This document shows, in pieces, positions 24,284 to 33,048 of a stretch of DNA of 64,000 nt. Source of the stretch: Paenibacillus_S vulneris (GTDB taxonomy: Bacteria; Bacillota; Bacilli; Paenibacillales; NBRC-103111). The DNA is taken from NCBI RefSeq assembly GCF_039543185.1, contig NZ_BAABJG010000029.1, forward strand, positions 124,001-188,000. Direction: 5' to 3'. Below the pieces are notes generated by a model. That model did no database searches, was not told the origin of the DNA, and saw nothing but the letters and a program-made list of their open reading frames with translations. Each line of letters begins with the position of its first letter. Positions within the stretch are counted from its first letter, which is position 1. A program made the position numbers and the translations under genes.

Positions 24284-25408
24284 ATGTCATTCGCAATTCG
24301 CGGCAAAATCGGTTGTATCGTTCTGGCTATGATGCTTTTATGGAGTTGGGTGATGCCTGCATCGGCTGACGCCAAGACGCCTAATGAACAGGTGGTATGT
24401 CTGGACCCGGGGCATCAGCTGTATGGCAACAATGCTTTGGAGCAGGTAGCCCCCGATTCCAAGGAAATGAAAGCGAAGGTGACCTCGGGAACGAGGGGGA
24501 TCAAGACGAAGAAGCCGGAATACGTTCTGACGCTGGAGGCTTCGCTGCTGCTTAAGGACAAGCTGGAAAAGCTGGGTTACCCGGTCGTCATGACTCGGGA
24601 GACACATGATGTCGATATCTCCAATGTGGAGCGGGCACAGAAGTGCAATGAAGCGCAAGCGGATTTGGCTGTACGAATCCACGCCGACGGAGACAATTCC
24701 CCCAAAGCGCAGGGGATTTCTTTGCTGTACCCGGCATCAGGCAGAGGGACGCAAGCTGTAACCGATCGGAGCAAGGACGCAGCAAGCATCATCCTGGGGG
24801 AGGCAGTAGCTTCAACAGGAGCCGTATCCAGAGGCGTTGTGCCGCGTTCGGATTTGACGGGCTTCAACTGGTCCACCGTGCCCTCCGTTCTTGTCGAGAT
24901 GGGCTTTATGACCAATCCGGACGAAGATGAGAGGCTATCGGATGCCAACTATTTGAATCAGCTAACGGACGGAATTGCGGCAGGAATTAATTTAGCCCTC
25001 GCTGTCCGGGCGGATGAGCCGGAAGTAGAAGGGCAGTCCCGGGTTTTTTTGACGGCATCCAGCAATCCGTTATATGAATTGACGGACGGACGCATGGTCC
25101 GCAGCCAGATGGCGCTGTCACCCCAAGCCTTGCAGGTCGCCGCTGCTAAAGGCAGCTGGGGAAAAGTAACCACCTGGGCCGGTGAGAAGTGGGTGTATTT
25201 GGGGCAGGCGGCCATTCCAGTTCAAGAAGCTGACAAGCTGGCTGACGTAACGGAAGATACGCCGTTTTATCGAAGCCCTTCGGATTCGAGCCCGGCGGGA
25301 CGGTTATCCGCCCAGCAGATCCATGTGCTTGCCCAATGGAACGAATGGTATTTGATCGATACCTGGATGGGCGGCATGTGGATACCGGCAGGGGAAGCTG
25401 CCAAGTAA
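24284..25408 (+). CDS. N-acetylmuramoyl-L-alanine amidase with SH3-like C-terminal repeats
   Basis: A 374-residue exported Amidase_3 enzyme that cuts the bond between muramic acid and the stem peptide of peptidoglycan. The signal peptide ends near ASA (residue 28). Zinc ligands are H44 in DPGH, a glutamate in the YVLTLEASLL helix and the histidine in RIHADG; the catalytic glutamate is in VLVEMGFMTN. From about residue 250 there are two SH3-like repeats (WGKVTTWAGEKWVYLG and WYLIDTWMGGMWIP) like those of the preceding peptidase. The two genes probably form one operon. Start is ATG 24284 after GGGGTGGGAAGG. Confidence 0.9.
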   Translation: MSFAIRGKIGCIVLAMMLLWSWVMPASADAKTPNEQVVCLDPGHQLYGNNALEQVAPDSKEMKAKVTSGTRGIKTKKPEYVLTLEASLLLKDKLEKLGYPVVMTRETHDVDISNVERAQKCNEAQADLAVRIHADGDNSPKAQGISLLYPASGRGTQAVTDRSKDAASIILGEAVASTGAVSRGVVPRSDLTGFNWSTVPSVLVEMGFMTNPDEDERLSDANYLNQLTDGIAAGINLALAVRADEPEVEGQSRVFLTASSNPLYELTDGRMVRSQMALSPQALQVAAAKGSWGKVTTWAGEKWVYLGQAAIPVQEADKLADVTEDTPFYRSPSDSSPAGRLSAQQIHVLAQWNEWYLIDTWMGGMWIPAGEAAK

Positions 25409-25509
25409 GTGCATTGGACAACAAGGAGCCGCAGCCGTGGCTCTCTTTTTGCGTTCAATGCTTCATAAAAAATGACTATTTACATCTGTCGAAAACTGTG
25501 ATACCTTAT

Positions 25510-25529
25510 ATTTCAATACATATAGAAAT
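25510..25529. promoter_or_regulatory. ArsR operator upstream of the regulator gene
   Basis: ATTTC, ten AT-rich bases, GAAAT: an inverted repeat 27 bases before the arsR-type gene and just downstream of a possible promoter (TTTACA 25479-25484, N17, TACCTT 25502-25507). The same site recurs at 25853. Confidence 0.6.
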
Positions 25530-25555
25530 AATGAAATGGCAAAGGTGAGATTAGA

Positions 25556-25837
25556 ATGGTCGAGGATAATGCAGAGGTACGGCAGGCCGTTAAAGTCTAC
25601 AAGGCGCTTGGGGAGCCGACACGGCTCAAGATTGCATTGCTGCTGACAGAGGAAAGGAATCTGTGCTGTTCGGATATTATGAGCAAGCTGGAATCCGTAG
25701 CCGGCTCAACGCTGTCTCATCACCTGAAGCAGCTCACAGACTGCGGACTGCTGGATCTTCGCAAAGACGGTACCTACATCTATTACAGCGTGAACCGTGA
25801 AATCGCACAAAAATACGCGCCTTTTTTGCTGGAGTAA
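25556..25837 (+). CDS. ArsR/SmtB-family repressor
   Basis: A 93-residue winged-helix repressor (KALGEPTRLKIALLL, then SDIMSKLESVAGSTLSHHLKQLTDCGLL and the wing DGTYIYYSVN). Two adjacent cysteines in the recognition region (NLCCSD) could take part in sensing, but the standard metal motif ELCVCDL is not complete. Start is ATG 25556 after AAAGGTGAGA. It precedes an MFS exporter gene by 67 bases, and both genes have the same inverted repeat in front, so the repressor probably controls itself and the exporter. Confidence 0.9.
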   Translation: MVEDNAEVRQAVKVYKALGEPTRLKIALLLTEERNLCCSDIMSKLESVAGSTLSHHLKQLTDCGLLDLRKDGTYIYYSVNREIAQKYAPFLLE

Positions 25838-25852
25838 TTTTTTTTAAGTATT

Positions 25853-25872
25853 ATTTCAATATTTATAGAAAT
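25853..25872. promoter_or_regulatory. ArsR operator upstream of the MFS gene
   Basis: ATTTC-N10-GAAAT, matching the site at 25510-25529 in arms, spacing and most of the centre (AATA...TATA). It lies between the repressor and exporter genes. Confidence 0.6.
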
Positions 25873-25904
25873 ATAAAAATAAGAGTGGAGAGAGGAGCAA
25901 TACA

Positions 25905-27095
25905 ATGGGATCCTATCTTTGGAAAATTTATATGCTTGCGGCCGTCAGCTTCCTGGTCGGCACCTCGGAATTCATTATTGCCGGAATACTGGATAAGGTG
26001 GCTGCGGATATCGGGGTGCCTGTGTCCGCCGCAGGGCAGCTTATTACCGTATTTTCGCTTGCCTATGCGTTTGGGACACCGGTATTAATGGCAGTAACCT
26101 CCCGCCTGGAACGGCGTAAGCTGCTGCTTTATTCGCTTGGCGTCTTCGTTCTCGGCAATGCCATCGCCGTGATATTACCGGGCTTCACATTCCTCGTCGC
26201 CTCAAGAATCGTTTTGGCGTTAAGTACCGGCGTATTCGTGGTAACCGCGTTGACGGTAGCCTCCAAGCTTGCACCCGCCGAGAAGCAGGGGAGCGCTATT
26301 GCCACACTCGTTATGGGCTTCTCCACCGCGCTGATTGTCGGTGTTCCGATCGGCAGAGTCGTGGCGTCCTTCTACGACTGGAGGATGGTGTTCGGAGGCA
26401 TTGGTGTGCTCGCCTTGCTTGCTATGCTTGCCGTATCACTCACCATTCCTAAGTCGGAAGGCGAAGAGCCGGTGCCGATCGGCAAGCAGTTGGCCCTGTT
26501 GAGAGAGCCGAGAATTGCGGTAGCGCTGCTGATCACATTTTTCTGGATCGCCGGTTATGCGATTGCTTACACCTATATCTCTCCGTTCCTTCTCACGGTG
26601 ACCGGCATGAGCGAGCAGGGCGTGAGCATCGGGCTATTCGCATTTGGCATCGCCAGCTTGCTCGGCTCCAAATTCGGGGGCTACAGTACGGACAAATGGG
26701 GAGTCCCCCGTACGCTGATCGGAGGCATGCTGGTTCATGCGGTAGCGCTGGTTCTCATCTCCGTTGCAGGCCAATCCCAGGCTCTTATGCTCCCGCTGCT
26801 CGTGCTGTGGTCCTTCGCCGCCTGGTCTTCCGGGCCGACCCAGCAGTATAACCTGATTCAGCAGGCGCCGGAGGCATCGGGGATTATGCTTAGCTTGAAC
26901 AGCTCCGTGCTGCAGCTGGCCATGGCGGCAGGCGCCGGAATCGGCGGAGTTGTCGTGGAGCAAGCTTCCCTTACGTCTATCAGCTGGATAGGGGCGGCCG
27001 GTGTGACGGTCGCAGCTGCGACAGCCGCAGCATCCTTAGGCCTATCGCGTTCAGAGGCGCGCAAGGCGGAGAAACGCAAGCTTCAGCAAATATAA
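25905..27095 (+). CDS. Major facilitator superfamily exporter (DHA1 type) under ArsR control
   Basis: A 396-residue, twelve-helix MFS carrier related to the one at 21398: both open with a FLVGTSEFIIAG or FVVGTVELVIAG helix and share the loop after helix 2 (SRLERRKLLLYSLG). A motif-C-like helix (STALIVGVPIGRVVASFYDWR) indicates drug:H+ antiport-like export. Start is ATG 25905 after GAGAGAGGAG. The ArsR repressor upstream suggests induction by a toxic compound. Terminated at 27102. Confidence 0.88.
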   Translation: MGSYLWKIYMLAAVSFLVGTSEFIIAGILDKVAADIGVPVSAAGQLITVFSLAYAFGTPVLMAVTSRLERRKLLLYSLGVFVLGNAIAVILPGFTFLVASRIVLALSTGVFVVTALTVASKLAPAEKQGSAIATLVMGFSTALIVGVPIGRVVASFYDWRMVFGGIGVLALLAMLAVSLTIPKSEGEEPVPIGKQLALLREPRIAVALLITFFWIAGYAIAYTYISPFLLTVTGMSEQGVSIGLFAFGIASLLGSKFGGYSTDKWGVPRTLIGGMLVHAVALVLISVAGQSQALMLPLLVLWSFAAWSSGPTQQYNLIQQAPEASGIMLSLNSSVLQLAMAAGAGIGGVVVEQASLTSISWIGAAGVTVAAATAAASLGLSRSEARKAEKRKLQQI

Positions 27096-27101
27096 CATAC
27101 C

Positions 27102-27135
27102 GGGACCGTCCGAAAGGGCGGTCTCGCTTTTTTTT
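27102..27135 (+). terminator. Terminator after the MFS gene
   Basis: GGGACCGTCC-GAAA-GGGCGGTCTC stem followed by eight T residues. From here to the sigma-factor gene (27265) there is only its promoter region. Confidence 0.85.
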
Positions 27136-27264
27136 GCCGCTATTGTGCCTTCAATCCTGCTTAACCCGGGAGGACTGATGTGGTACGCTGAACATGATTT
27201 GGATGTTCCCGGTTACCTTTTTCGTTCGGCTGCGTTGTTATGGATGTGAGAGGAGGAGCCATGA

Positions 27265-27774
27265 TTGAAACAGCCTTTTGTCTTCATATATGACGGATGC
27301 TTTAACGATATATACCGCTATGTCTACAGCAAGGTGGGCAATAAGTGGGATACCGACGACATAGTGAGCGAAATTTTTCGCAAAGCCTTTGAAAAGTATG
27401 AATCCTTGCAGGACCATTCCAATGCCAGAGCATGGCTCTTCACCATCGCGCGCCATACGGTCATTGATTTTTACCGAAGAAGGAAGGATGTGCCGACGGG
27501 CGAGGAGATGGAGCGGGTGGCTTCCCAGGAATCGTTCGCTGCTGAAGTTGAGCAGGAAGAGGAGCTGGATTGCTTGCAAAAAGTGCTGGCTTTTCTGCCG
27601 GAGGAGGATCGTGAGCTTGTAAAGCTCAAATATTTTGCAGGGCTTAAGCATCGTGAGATCGGAGACGTCTTGAGCAAATCGGAAGAGGTTATTAAAATGC
27701 GCGCATTTCGCCTGCTCAAGAAAATGAGTATCCTTGTCAAAAACTGCCTGGAGGGTGTGAAAGCAAATGGATGA
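27265..27774 (+). CDS. ECF-type RNA polymerase sigma factor
   Basis: A 169-residue sigma factor with regions 2 (FNDIYRYVYSKVGNKWDTDDIVSEIFRKAFEKYESL, then ARAWLFTIARHTVIDFYRRRK) and 4 (LAFLPEEDRELVKLKYFAGLKHREIGDVLSKSEEVIKMRAFRLLKKM). Start is TTG 27265 after GAGGAGGAG; ATG 27261 is out of frame. Its last 8 bases overlap the next gene, so the two products are made together, the normal arrangement for a sigma factor and its anti-sigma. Confidence 0.92.
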   Translation: MKQPFVFIYDGCFNDIYRYVYSKVGNKWDTDDIVSEIFRKAFEKYESLQDHSNARAWLFTIARHTVIDFYRRRKDVPTGEEMERVASQESFAAEVEQEEELDCLQKVLAFLPEEDRELVKLKYFAGLKHREIGDVLSKSEEVIKMRAFRLLKKMSILVKNCLEGVKANG

Positions 27775-29770
27775 CAGCCGGTTGGAACCGTCGCTGCAAG
27801 CTCTAAAGGACCGCATTCCGGTAAACGAGGAGCTGAAGCAGCGGCTCAGACAGGAGTTCGTTAAGCCCAAAAGAAGAAGGTTCGGCCTTCGCCGGTGGGG
27901 AATAGCCGCGGCAGCGGCGGCTGTACTCATAGGCATCTGTACGTTTACGCTGCAGGGCCCCGAAGGGATTCGGAGCGTAGCAGCCCAATCGCTGCAGGTG
28001 CAGAATCAGATTTCGTTTGTCGATATCGGCTCGGGAAGCCCGCTCGATTTTACGGAGTACAAGGACACGGTGTACATTCCAATTGCGGGTAAAGGTCTGT
28101 TTGCCTACGACAGCCAAGGATTCCATCAGCTGCTTGCCCGGGAAGTGAGCAGCGCCAAGATCGATTCGAACGGCAAGCGCCTCATTATCGCTTCCGAGGG
28201 CGATTTGGCTATCTATGATTTGGCTGCCGGACAGTACCGGGTGTTACTGAAGCAGGAGAACGACATTTATTACGAACAGCCCTCCTGGAAGGATGAACGC
28301 TCCGTCCTCTATGTGAAGAAGGTTACACAGCCGGGCCCGGAGCATGGCTTTATGGTCAAGGAATCCGGCATTTATGAACTGAATCTGGACACCATGCAGA
28401 GCAAAAAGCTGGGCGACGGATCAGCTCCGTCTTATGCAAGCCAGGAACAGGCTATCGTATTTGAGAAAAGAGTGGGCGACAAGCCGCAAATCATCCGCAA
28501 AGAGCTGCAAGGCGGGCAGGAAACCGTTATTGATAACGGACGGTTCCCAGCGGTGTCCCCAGGCGGAGAATACATTGCCTATGTGAAAACGGAGGAAACC
28601 AGCCGGGAGCTTCAGCCGGGTGCATCCGTTGAGGATCGTGTCGATCAGGTATGGATCGCCGATGTAAACGGTGCGACGAAGCGGTCGGTGACCAGTAATA
28701 CGCCTAACGAAGCCGTGGATGAGCAGGAATGGGTCAGCTCGCTGCAGCCGGGCGGTATCCCTCAGGTGCTTGTTCATTCGGGTTTGTTCAGCTATTACAA
28801 CCCGGTGTGGAGTAAAGAATCGGATAGTCTGTACGTTCTCAAGGGACGGAATGTGGAAGGACAAGGCATAAGCGTGATGCGCATCGATCTTTCTGCCGCT
28901 TCCTTACAGACCGAGGAGGTCGTAAGAGCCTTTAATCAGGCGGCCATTCTCCGGGACGATGCATTTCTTCGAAGCCTGCTCGCCGGAAATCAGGAGTGGA
29001 TGACGACCTCCAACCCTCATCAGATCAGCTTTTCGATCATAGGGACAGGGACGGAGAACCATCAACCGTATGTCGATGTGGAGGAAACACGGGCATATAC
29101 GGCGAACCCGGATTACTCGGTAGGGTATTCCCGGTATTATATGGTCCCGTCGGACAAAGGCTACCTAATTGAAAGGGTAGACAGCACTCCGGGAGGAGAC
29201 GGCGTGCTCATAAGCGAGCAAAGGGATGGAACGATTGTGGTGGAGAGGGCGAACGGGGAGCGGGAAGCGCTGTTCTCCAAAGCGGCGATTCCGCAGCAGC
29301 TGCGCCCGGCGGGAGACTTCCGCATTGCCTCGCTTGCCTATACGACGAAGCAGAAGCAGGTTGTGTTTACGATTCAAGCTCTGCAGGACCCTTCCCATAA
29401 CCAGCAGGCTTCTGTGAAGGTTGTCCAATACGATATAGGCGCGAAGTCGTTTAAGGAGCTGGCCCATATTCAAACGATAGCCGGTCTGGGCAACGTGGGC
29501 GTGGAGAGCATTATGGTCTCGCCGGATGGACGTTATGCTGCGCTGGATCTTTTCTCCGATGATGCTCCACATCTCCGGTCCCATATCGTTCTGCTGGATA
29601 TGGAAAAGAAGGCGAGCATACCGCTTGAGGAGCGGATGGTCGATACGAGCGTGGAAGGAACCCATACGTACTATTGGGAAGGTGATAAGCTGCACTTTAT
29701 GCTGACCAGCAGCGGACAGCAGCTTCATTATGTATGGAATGCATCTACGGGAACGATCGGACGGCCCTGA
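27767..29770 (+). CDS. Membrane-anchored beta-propeller protein, candidate anti-sigma partner
   Basis: A 667-residue protein with a short cytoplasmic N-terminus of about 45 residues (basic, with RLRQEFVKPKRRRFGLRRW), one membrane helix (about 46-63, GIAAAAAAVLIGICTF) and a large external domain with repeated strands of the TolB/WD40-like kind (GKRLIIASEGDLAIYDL, GGEYIAYVKTEE, DGRYAALDLFSDD). No zinc-binding anti-sigma motif H-x3-C-x2-C is present. Its coupling to the ECF sigma gene suggests that the cytoplasmic tail binds the sigma factor while the propeller senses an extracellular or wall signal; that role is inferred. Confidence 0.75.
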   Translation: MDDSRLEPSLQALKDRIPVNEELKQRLRQEFVKPKRRRFGLRRWGIAAAAAAVLIGICTFTLQGPEGIRSVAAQSLQVQNQISFVDIGSGSPLDFTEYKDTVYIPIAGKGLFAYDSQGFHQLLAREVSSAKIDSNGKRLIIASEGDLAIYDLAAGQYRVLLKQENDIYYEQPSWKDERSVLYVKKVTQPGPEHGFMVKESGIYELNLDTMQSKKLGDGSAPSYASQEQAIVFEKRVGDKPQIIRKELQGGQETVIDNGRFPAVSPGGEYIAYVKTEETSRELQPGASVEDRVDQVWIADVNGATKRSVTSNTPNEAVDEQEWVSSLQPGGIPQVLVHSGLFSYYNPVWSKESDSLYVLKGRNVEGQGISVMRIDLSAASLQTEEVVRAFNQAAILRDDAFLRSLLAGNQEWMTTSNPHQISFSIIGTGTENHQPYVDVEETRAYTANPDYSVGYSRYYMVPSDKGYLIERVDSTPGGDGVLISEQRDGTIVVERANGEREALFSKAAIPQQLRPAGDFRIASLAYTTKQKQVVFTIQALQDPSHNQQASVKVVQYDIGAKSFKELAHIQTIAGLGNVGVESIMVSPDGRYAALDLFSDDAPHLRSHIVLLDMEKKASIPLEERMVDTSVEGTHTYYWEGDKLHFMLTSSGQQLHYVWNASTGTIGRP

Positions 29771-29783
29771 TAAATTACTGCCG

Positions 29784-29821
29784 CAAGGGAGTCAGCCATG
29801 AATAATGGTTGGCTCCCTTTT
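29784..29821 (+). terminator. Terminator of the sigma-factor operon
   Basis: AAGGGAGTCAGCCAT and ATGGTTGGCTCCCTT pair (one wobble) around a 4-base loop before a T run. Confidence 0.85.
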
Positions 29822-29857
29822 TGCCGGTTTAACGGCGGAATCCGCAAAAATGCGGGA

Positions 29858-30652
29858 TTATCGGCGGCTTGAGGGGGCTTTTTGAGCCTTGAGGCATTTC
29901 AGGCGATACCGTTTGCCGTAGGCTCTTGCATAGGCTACTATTTTGCGGAGCATGGATGTATCCGGTACTTTGGTGAACGGACAAGGATCTGGACGGGTGT
30001 TCACCTCCAAGATCCATGGATACCATCGGTGATCGATGGCGATATCAAGCCCGAGCTCTTTCATCGCGGGATAAGCGCGGCTAAACTGGGCGGCGGTCAG
30101 ATAAGCCAGACGGTCCATATCGGCAAGAATTCGGGCGGTCTGCTTCTTTCCGGCAGCCGGCACGAGCAGCGACCGCGGCATGAAAATCGTACCGCCTTGG
30201 CTGCCATTGCTGACGATTTTACGGGGATGGGCAACCCGCGCAATGGTCCCGGTCCGTTCCCACCTGCCGGCCGGATTTTTTTGGATCACTACGCGAAAAT
30301 CATAGGGGCGTCCCCGGTATCTCAGCACGTGAATTCCTTTTTGAATCAGATAGCTCCGCTTCCCTATGTGCTTGCTAAGAGACAGGTACATGGCTTGAAA
30401 CGTAGGGAAGGTGAAGGCCTGTACTCCTTTTTGATACCGATAGCCCTTCTTTAATTTGTCCACTCGCATCACCCCGATACCCAAAGACCCTGATTCGGGC
30501 TTCACGTAGACCATGCGGTAGCGATTGAGCATCTCATCCAGAAGCTTGCGCGAAAACCGGCGAGTGATCGGGACGTGACTTGCCAATCTCCGGTCCTGCA
30601 GCACGACCCGGGTCTTTTCCCATTTGCTGGATATGAACGTTATTTTGATCAA
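29858..30652 (-). CDS. YheC/YheD-family spore-coat-associated ATP-grasp protein
   Basis: A 264-residue ATP-grasp-fold protein of the YheC/YheD family, made during sporulation in Bacillus and associated with the endospore coat. Visible blocks: the nucleotide-binding VYVKPESGSLGIGVMRV, the YDFRVVIQKN strand and the metal site region LGLDIAIDHRWYPWILEVNTRP. I chose TTG 30652 because TGAGGG sits 8 bases before it; ATG 30667, five codons upstream, has no ribosome site. The C-terminus is strongly basic. The substrate ligated by this family is not known. Divergent from the diaminopropionate operon. Confidence 0.82.
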   Translation of the reverse strand: MIKITFISSKWEKTRVVLQDRRLASHVPITRRFSRKLLDEMLNRYRMVYVKPESGSLGIGVMRVDKLKKGYRYQKGVQAFTFPTFQAMYLSLSKHIGKRSYLIQKGIHVLRYRGRPYDFRVVIQKNPAGRWERTGTIARVAHPRKIVSNGSQGGTIFMPRSLLVPAAGKKQTARILADMDRLAYLTAAQFSRAYPAMKELGLDIAIDHRWYPWILEVNTRPDPCPFTKVPDTSMLRKIVAYARAYGKRYRLKCLKAQKAPSSRR

Positions 30653-30838
30653 CGGTTGAACCCTCATTTCTGAGCTAATGTGACTTGCGCTATATCATAC
30701 GGTGGTGGATGTACAGAGGTGATTGCAGCTGGCTTTTCCCCATCGCAATGGGCTGATGGACGAACACGGGTTGCCAGGGGTGCATACAGTAAGTATGAAT
30801 CTTGGGGCAATATGCTGTGAGGAAAGGGGAGGAGGCGG

Positions 30839-32065
30839 GTGTCAATCCCTGAAGAGCTTCGGCTGACTTTAGAGCGAATGAAACGGCAGTACCCTTGGTA
30901 TGCTGCTGCAGCCGGGGAGAGGATGAACGCTGGCGAGTGGGAGGAGCTGCCGCTGGTTACGGCGGCGCTGTTGGAACAGTATTACTACAACGATCAGAAT
31001 CCGCTGTCCGAAAGGAGTGATTTGTACCGTTATCGAACGTCCGGAACTAGCTCCAATCGCCGCAAAACGATCTATTACTCCGAATCGGATGAAGAAGCTT
31101 ATATGAAGATCAAGCTGGATGTTTTCCGCCAACTGGTCGGATACGGCGGGTTCCGCAGAGCTTTGGCCGATATGGGTACGGGCCATGCGGAAGCGACTGC
31201 GGTGGAAGTATTCCGCCGTCTCGGGATGGAAGCGGAATCCGTGTCATTTCGTCTGCCGATAGAGGAGCACTTGGCGCGGCTAGAGCAATTTCAGCCTGAG
31301 GTGCTGTATACGATGCCCTCCATTCTGGAGCGTATTCTGCTTGCATCGGACAATCCGAAGTCCTATGGAATCCGCCACGTCATTCTTGTAGGCGAGATGG
31401 CTTCGCCGGTGTGGATCCAGCGTGCGGCTGAACGATTGGGCTTGAATGTGCAGCAAATTACCGATACGTACGGTTCTATTGAGATAGGAACTATTGCGTA
31501 CTTTTCTCATGAGCATGGAAGATATTTGTTCACGGAGGGTTTGCTCGCGGAGGGGGTTGCCGCCGAGGCTGTCGGGGATGGATTGGAGCCGTTGACAGAA
31601 CCGGATGAGCAGGTGCTCGTGCTTACTTCGACCGTCAGGGAATCGTTTCCTGCCATAAGGTATGTGACGTATGATGTCGTACGCGATTTACGTCCCATTC
31701 TGGTCGATGGCGTCTCGCGGCAAAGCTTTCAAAGTATAGTGAAGCGAATCGGGCCTGATTTAAAGCACGGAGAGAAAATTAGCATCTACGATATCGAAGA
31801 TGCCGTTTTTCGCCGTCTGAGCACGGCCAGTGTACGCGTGAAAGTAACAGGGAACTCACTTGCCGTCTATATATACAGCCCCCATGCGGAGGGGAGCGTT
31901 CTGGAGGGCATTCGGGCCGATCTGGAGAATCGCATTCCGGAAATTGGAGCTATGATTCGCGCGGGAATTTTGCAAGGCATCCAGGTCATTGGAGCGGACT
32001 TCGACGACTCGGATCATCGGGGCTCCGTCAAAAACAAAAAAATAAGCTATGAGATCGAGGGATGA
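30839..32065 (+). CDS. Adenylate-forming enzyme, phenylacetate-CoA ligase (PaaK)-like
   Basis: A 408-residue member of the ANL adenylating superfamily in its short, PaaK/CoF-synthetase-like form. The phosphate-binding loop is YRTSGTSSNRRKTIYYS (about residues 61-77), the adenine/aryl motif is ITDTYGSIEIG, and the hinge aspartate lies in RYVTYDVVRDL. It should activate a carboxylic acid with ATP as acyl-AMP and pass it to CoA, an amine or a carrier. Its gene overlaps sbnA by four bases (ATGA), so it probably acts on or with 2,3-diaminopropionate. Start is GTG 30839 after GGAGGAGGCGG. Confidence 0.78.
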   Translation: MSIPEELRLTLERMKRQYPWYAAAAGERMNAGEWEELPLVTAALLEQYYYNDQNPLSERSDLYRYRTSGTSSNRRKTIYYSESDEEAYMKIKLDVFRQLVGYGGFRRALADMGTGHAEATAVEVFRRLGMEAESVSFRLPIEEHLARLEQFQPEVLYTMPSILERILLASDNPKSYGIRHVILVGEMASPVWIQRAAERLGLNVQQITDTYGSIEIGTIAYFSHEHGRYLFTEGLLAEGVAAEAVGDGLEPLTEPDEQVLVLTSTVRESFPAIRYVTYDVVRDLRPILVDGVSRQSFQSIVKRIGPDLKHGEKISIYDIEDAVFRRLSTASVRVKVTGNSLAVYIYSPHAEGSVLEGIRADLENRIPEIGAMIRAGILQGIQVIGADFDDSDHRGSVKNKKISYEIEG

Positions 32066-33036
32066 AGATGGAGCTCGAAGGAGGCATAGCCGAAACAATC
32101 GGGGGCACCCCGCTCATCCAGCTGCGCAAGTTGTTCAGGGACGAATCGTTTTGCGTATTCGGGAAGATGGAGTGGATGAACCCGGCCGGGAGTGCCAAGG
32201 ACAGACCGGCTCTATTCATGCTGCGCGAAGCCATCCGGCGGGGGGAGGTCACAAGCAGCAGTGTGGTGATCGAATCCAGCTCGGGCAATCTGGCGATCAG
32301 TCTGGCCCAATTGTGCTGTTATCTGGGGCTGCGCTTTATTAGCGTTGTCGATCCTCGTACCACGGAGCAGCATAAGCGGATGATTCGCGCTTTCCACGGA
32401 GAGATTGATTTGGTGTCCGAGCCGGATCAGGCAACCGGAGAATTTTTGCCCGCAAGGCTTCGCAGGGTGGGAGAATTGCTGAAGCAAATACCGAACAGCT
32501 ACTGGACGAATCAGTACGGCAATCCGGACAATTACCTCGCGCATGCCGAAACGACGATGAAAGAAATAGGGGATCAATTAGGCCCTATCGATTATTTGTT
32601 TTGCGGCGTCAGCTCCTGCGGTACGATCCGGGGATGCATGGAATATATCCGCAGCCGCCAGTGGACGACGCGCATCATTGCGGTGGATGCGGCAGGCAGC
32701 ATGATATTTGGCGGTCCCAAGGGTCCGCGTAAATTTCCCGGCCTCGGCTCAGGAATTACACCGGATTTGTATCGTCCCGATATGGCCGATCATGTAGTCT
32801 ATGTATCGGATCAGGACTGCGTTAAGGGCTGCCGCGATCTGGTCCGTCAGGAGGCCATTCTGGCAGGGGCATCCTCCGGCGGCGTGATAGCCGCTATCCG
32901 CCAATGCAGAGGCATGATACCGGAGGGCTCGGTATGTGCTGCGATATTGCCGGATCGTGGCGAGAGATACTTGAACACGGTTTACAATGACGAGTGGATT
33001 CGAACGGAGCTGGACCTTCATCCGGATTCTGTGTAG
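32062..33036 (+). CDS. sbnA: SbnA-like PLP enzyme, N-(2-amino-2-carboxyethyl)-L-glutamate synthase
   Basis: A 324-residue cysteine-synthase-fold PLP enzyme. In Staphylococcus aureus SbnA joins O-phosphoserine and glutamate; the product is then split by SbnB to give L-2,3-diaminopropionate. The Schiff-base lysine is K46 in NPAGSAKDRP, the substrate loop is ESSSGNLAIS, the phosphate loop is GVSSCGTIRGC and the C-terminal site is ILAGASSGG. Adjacent SbnB confirms the role over ordinary cysteine synthase. Translation is coupled to the adenylating enzyme; sbnB starts 13 bases after its stop. Confidence 0.9.
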   Translation: MKMELEGGIAETIGGTPLIQLRKLFRDESFCVFGKMEWMNPAGSAKDRPALFMLREAIRRGEVTSSSVVIESSSGNLAISLAQLCCYLGLRFISVVDPRTTEQHKRMIRAFHGEIDLVSEPDQATGEFLPARLRRVGELLKQIPNSYWTNQYGNPDNYLAHAETTMKEIGDQLGPIDYLFCGVSSCGTIRGCMEYIRSRQWTTRIIAVDAAGSMIFGGPKGPRKFPGLGSGITPDLYRPDMADHVVYVSDQDCVKGCRDLVRQEAILAGASSGGVIAAIRQCRGMIPEGSVCAAILPDRGERYLNTVYNDEWIRTELDLHPDSV

Positions 33037-33048
33037 GAGGGACAATAC

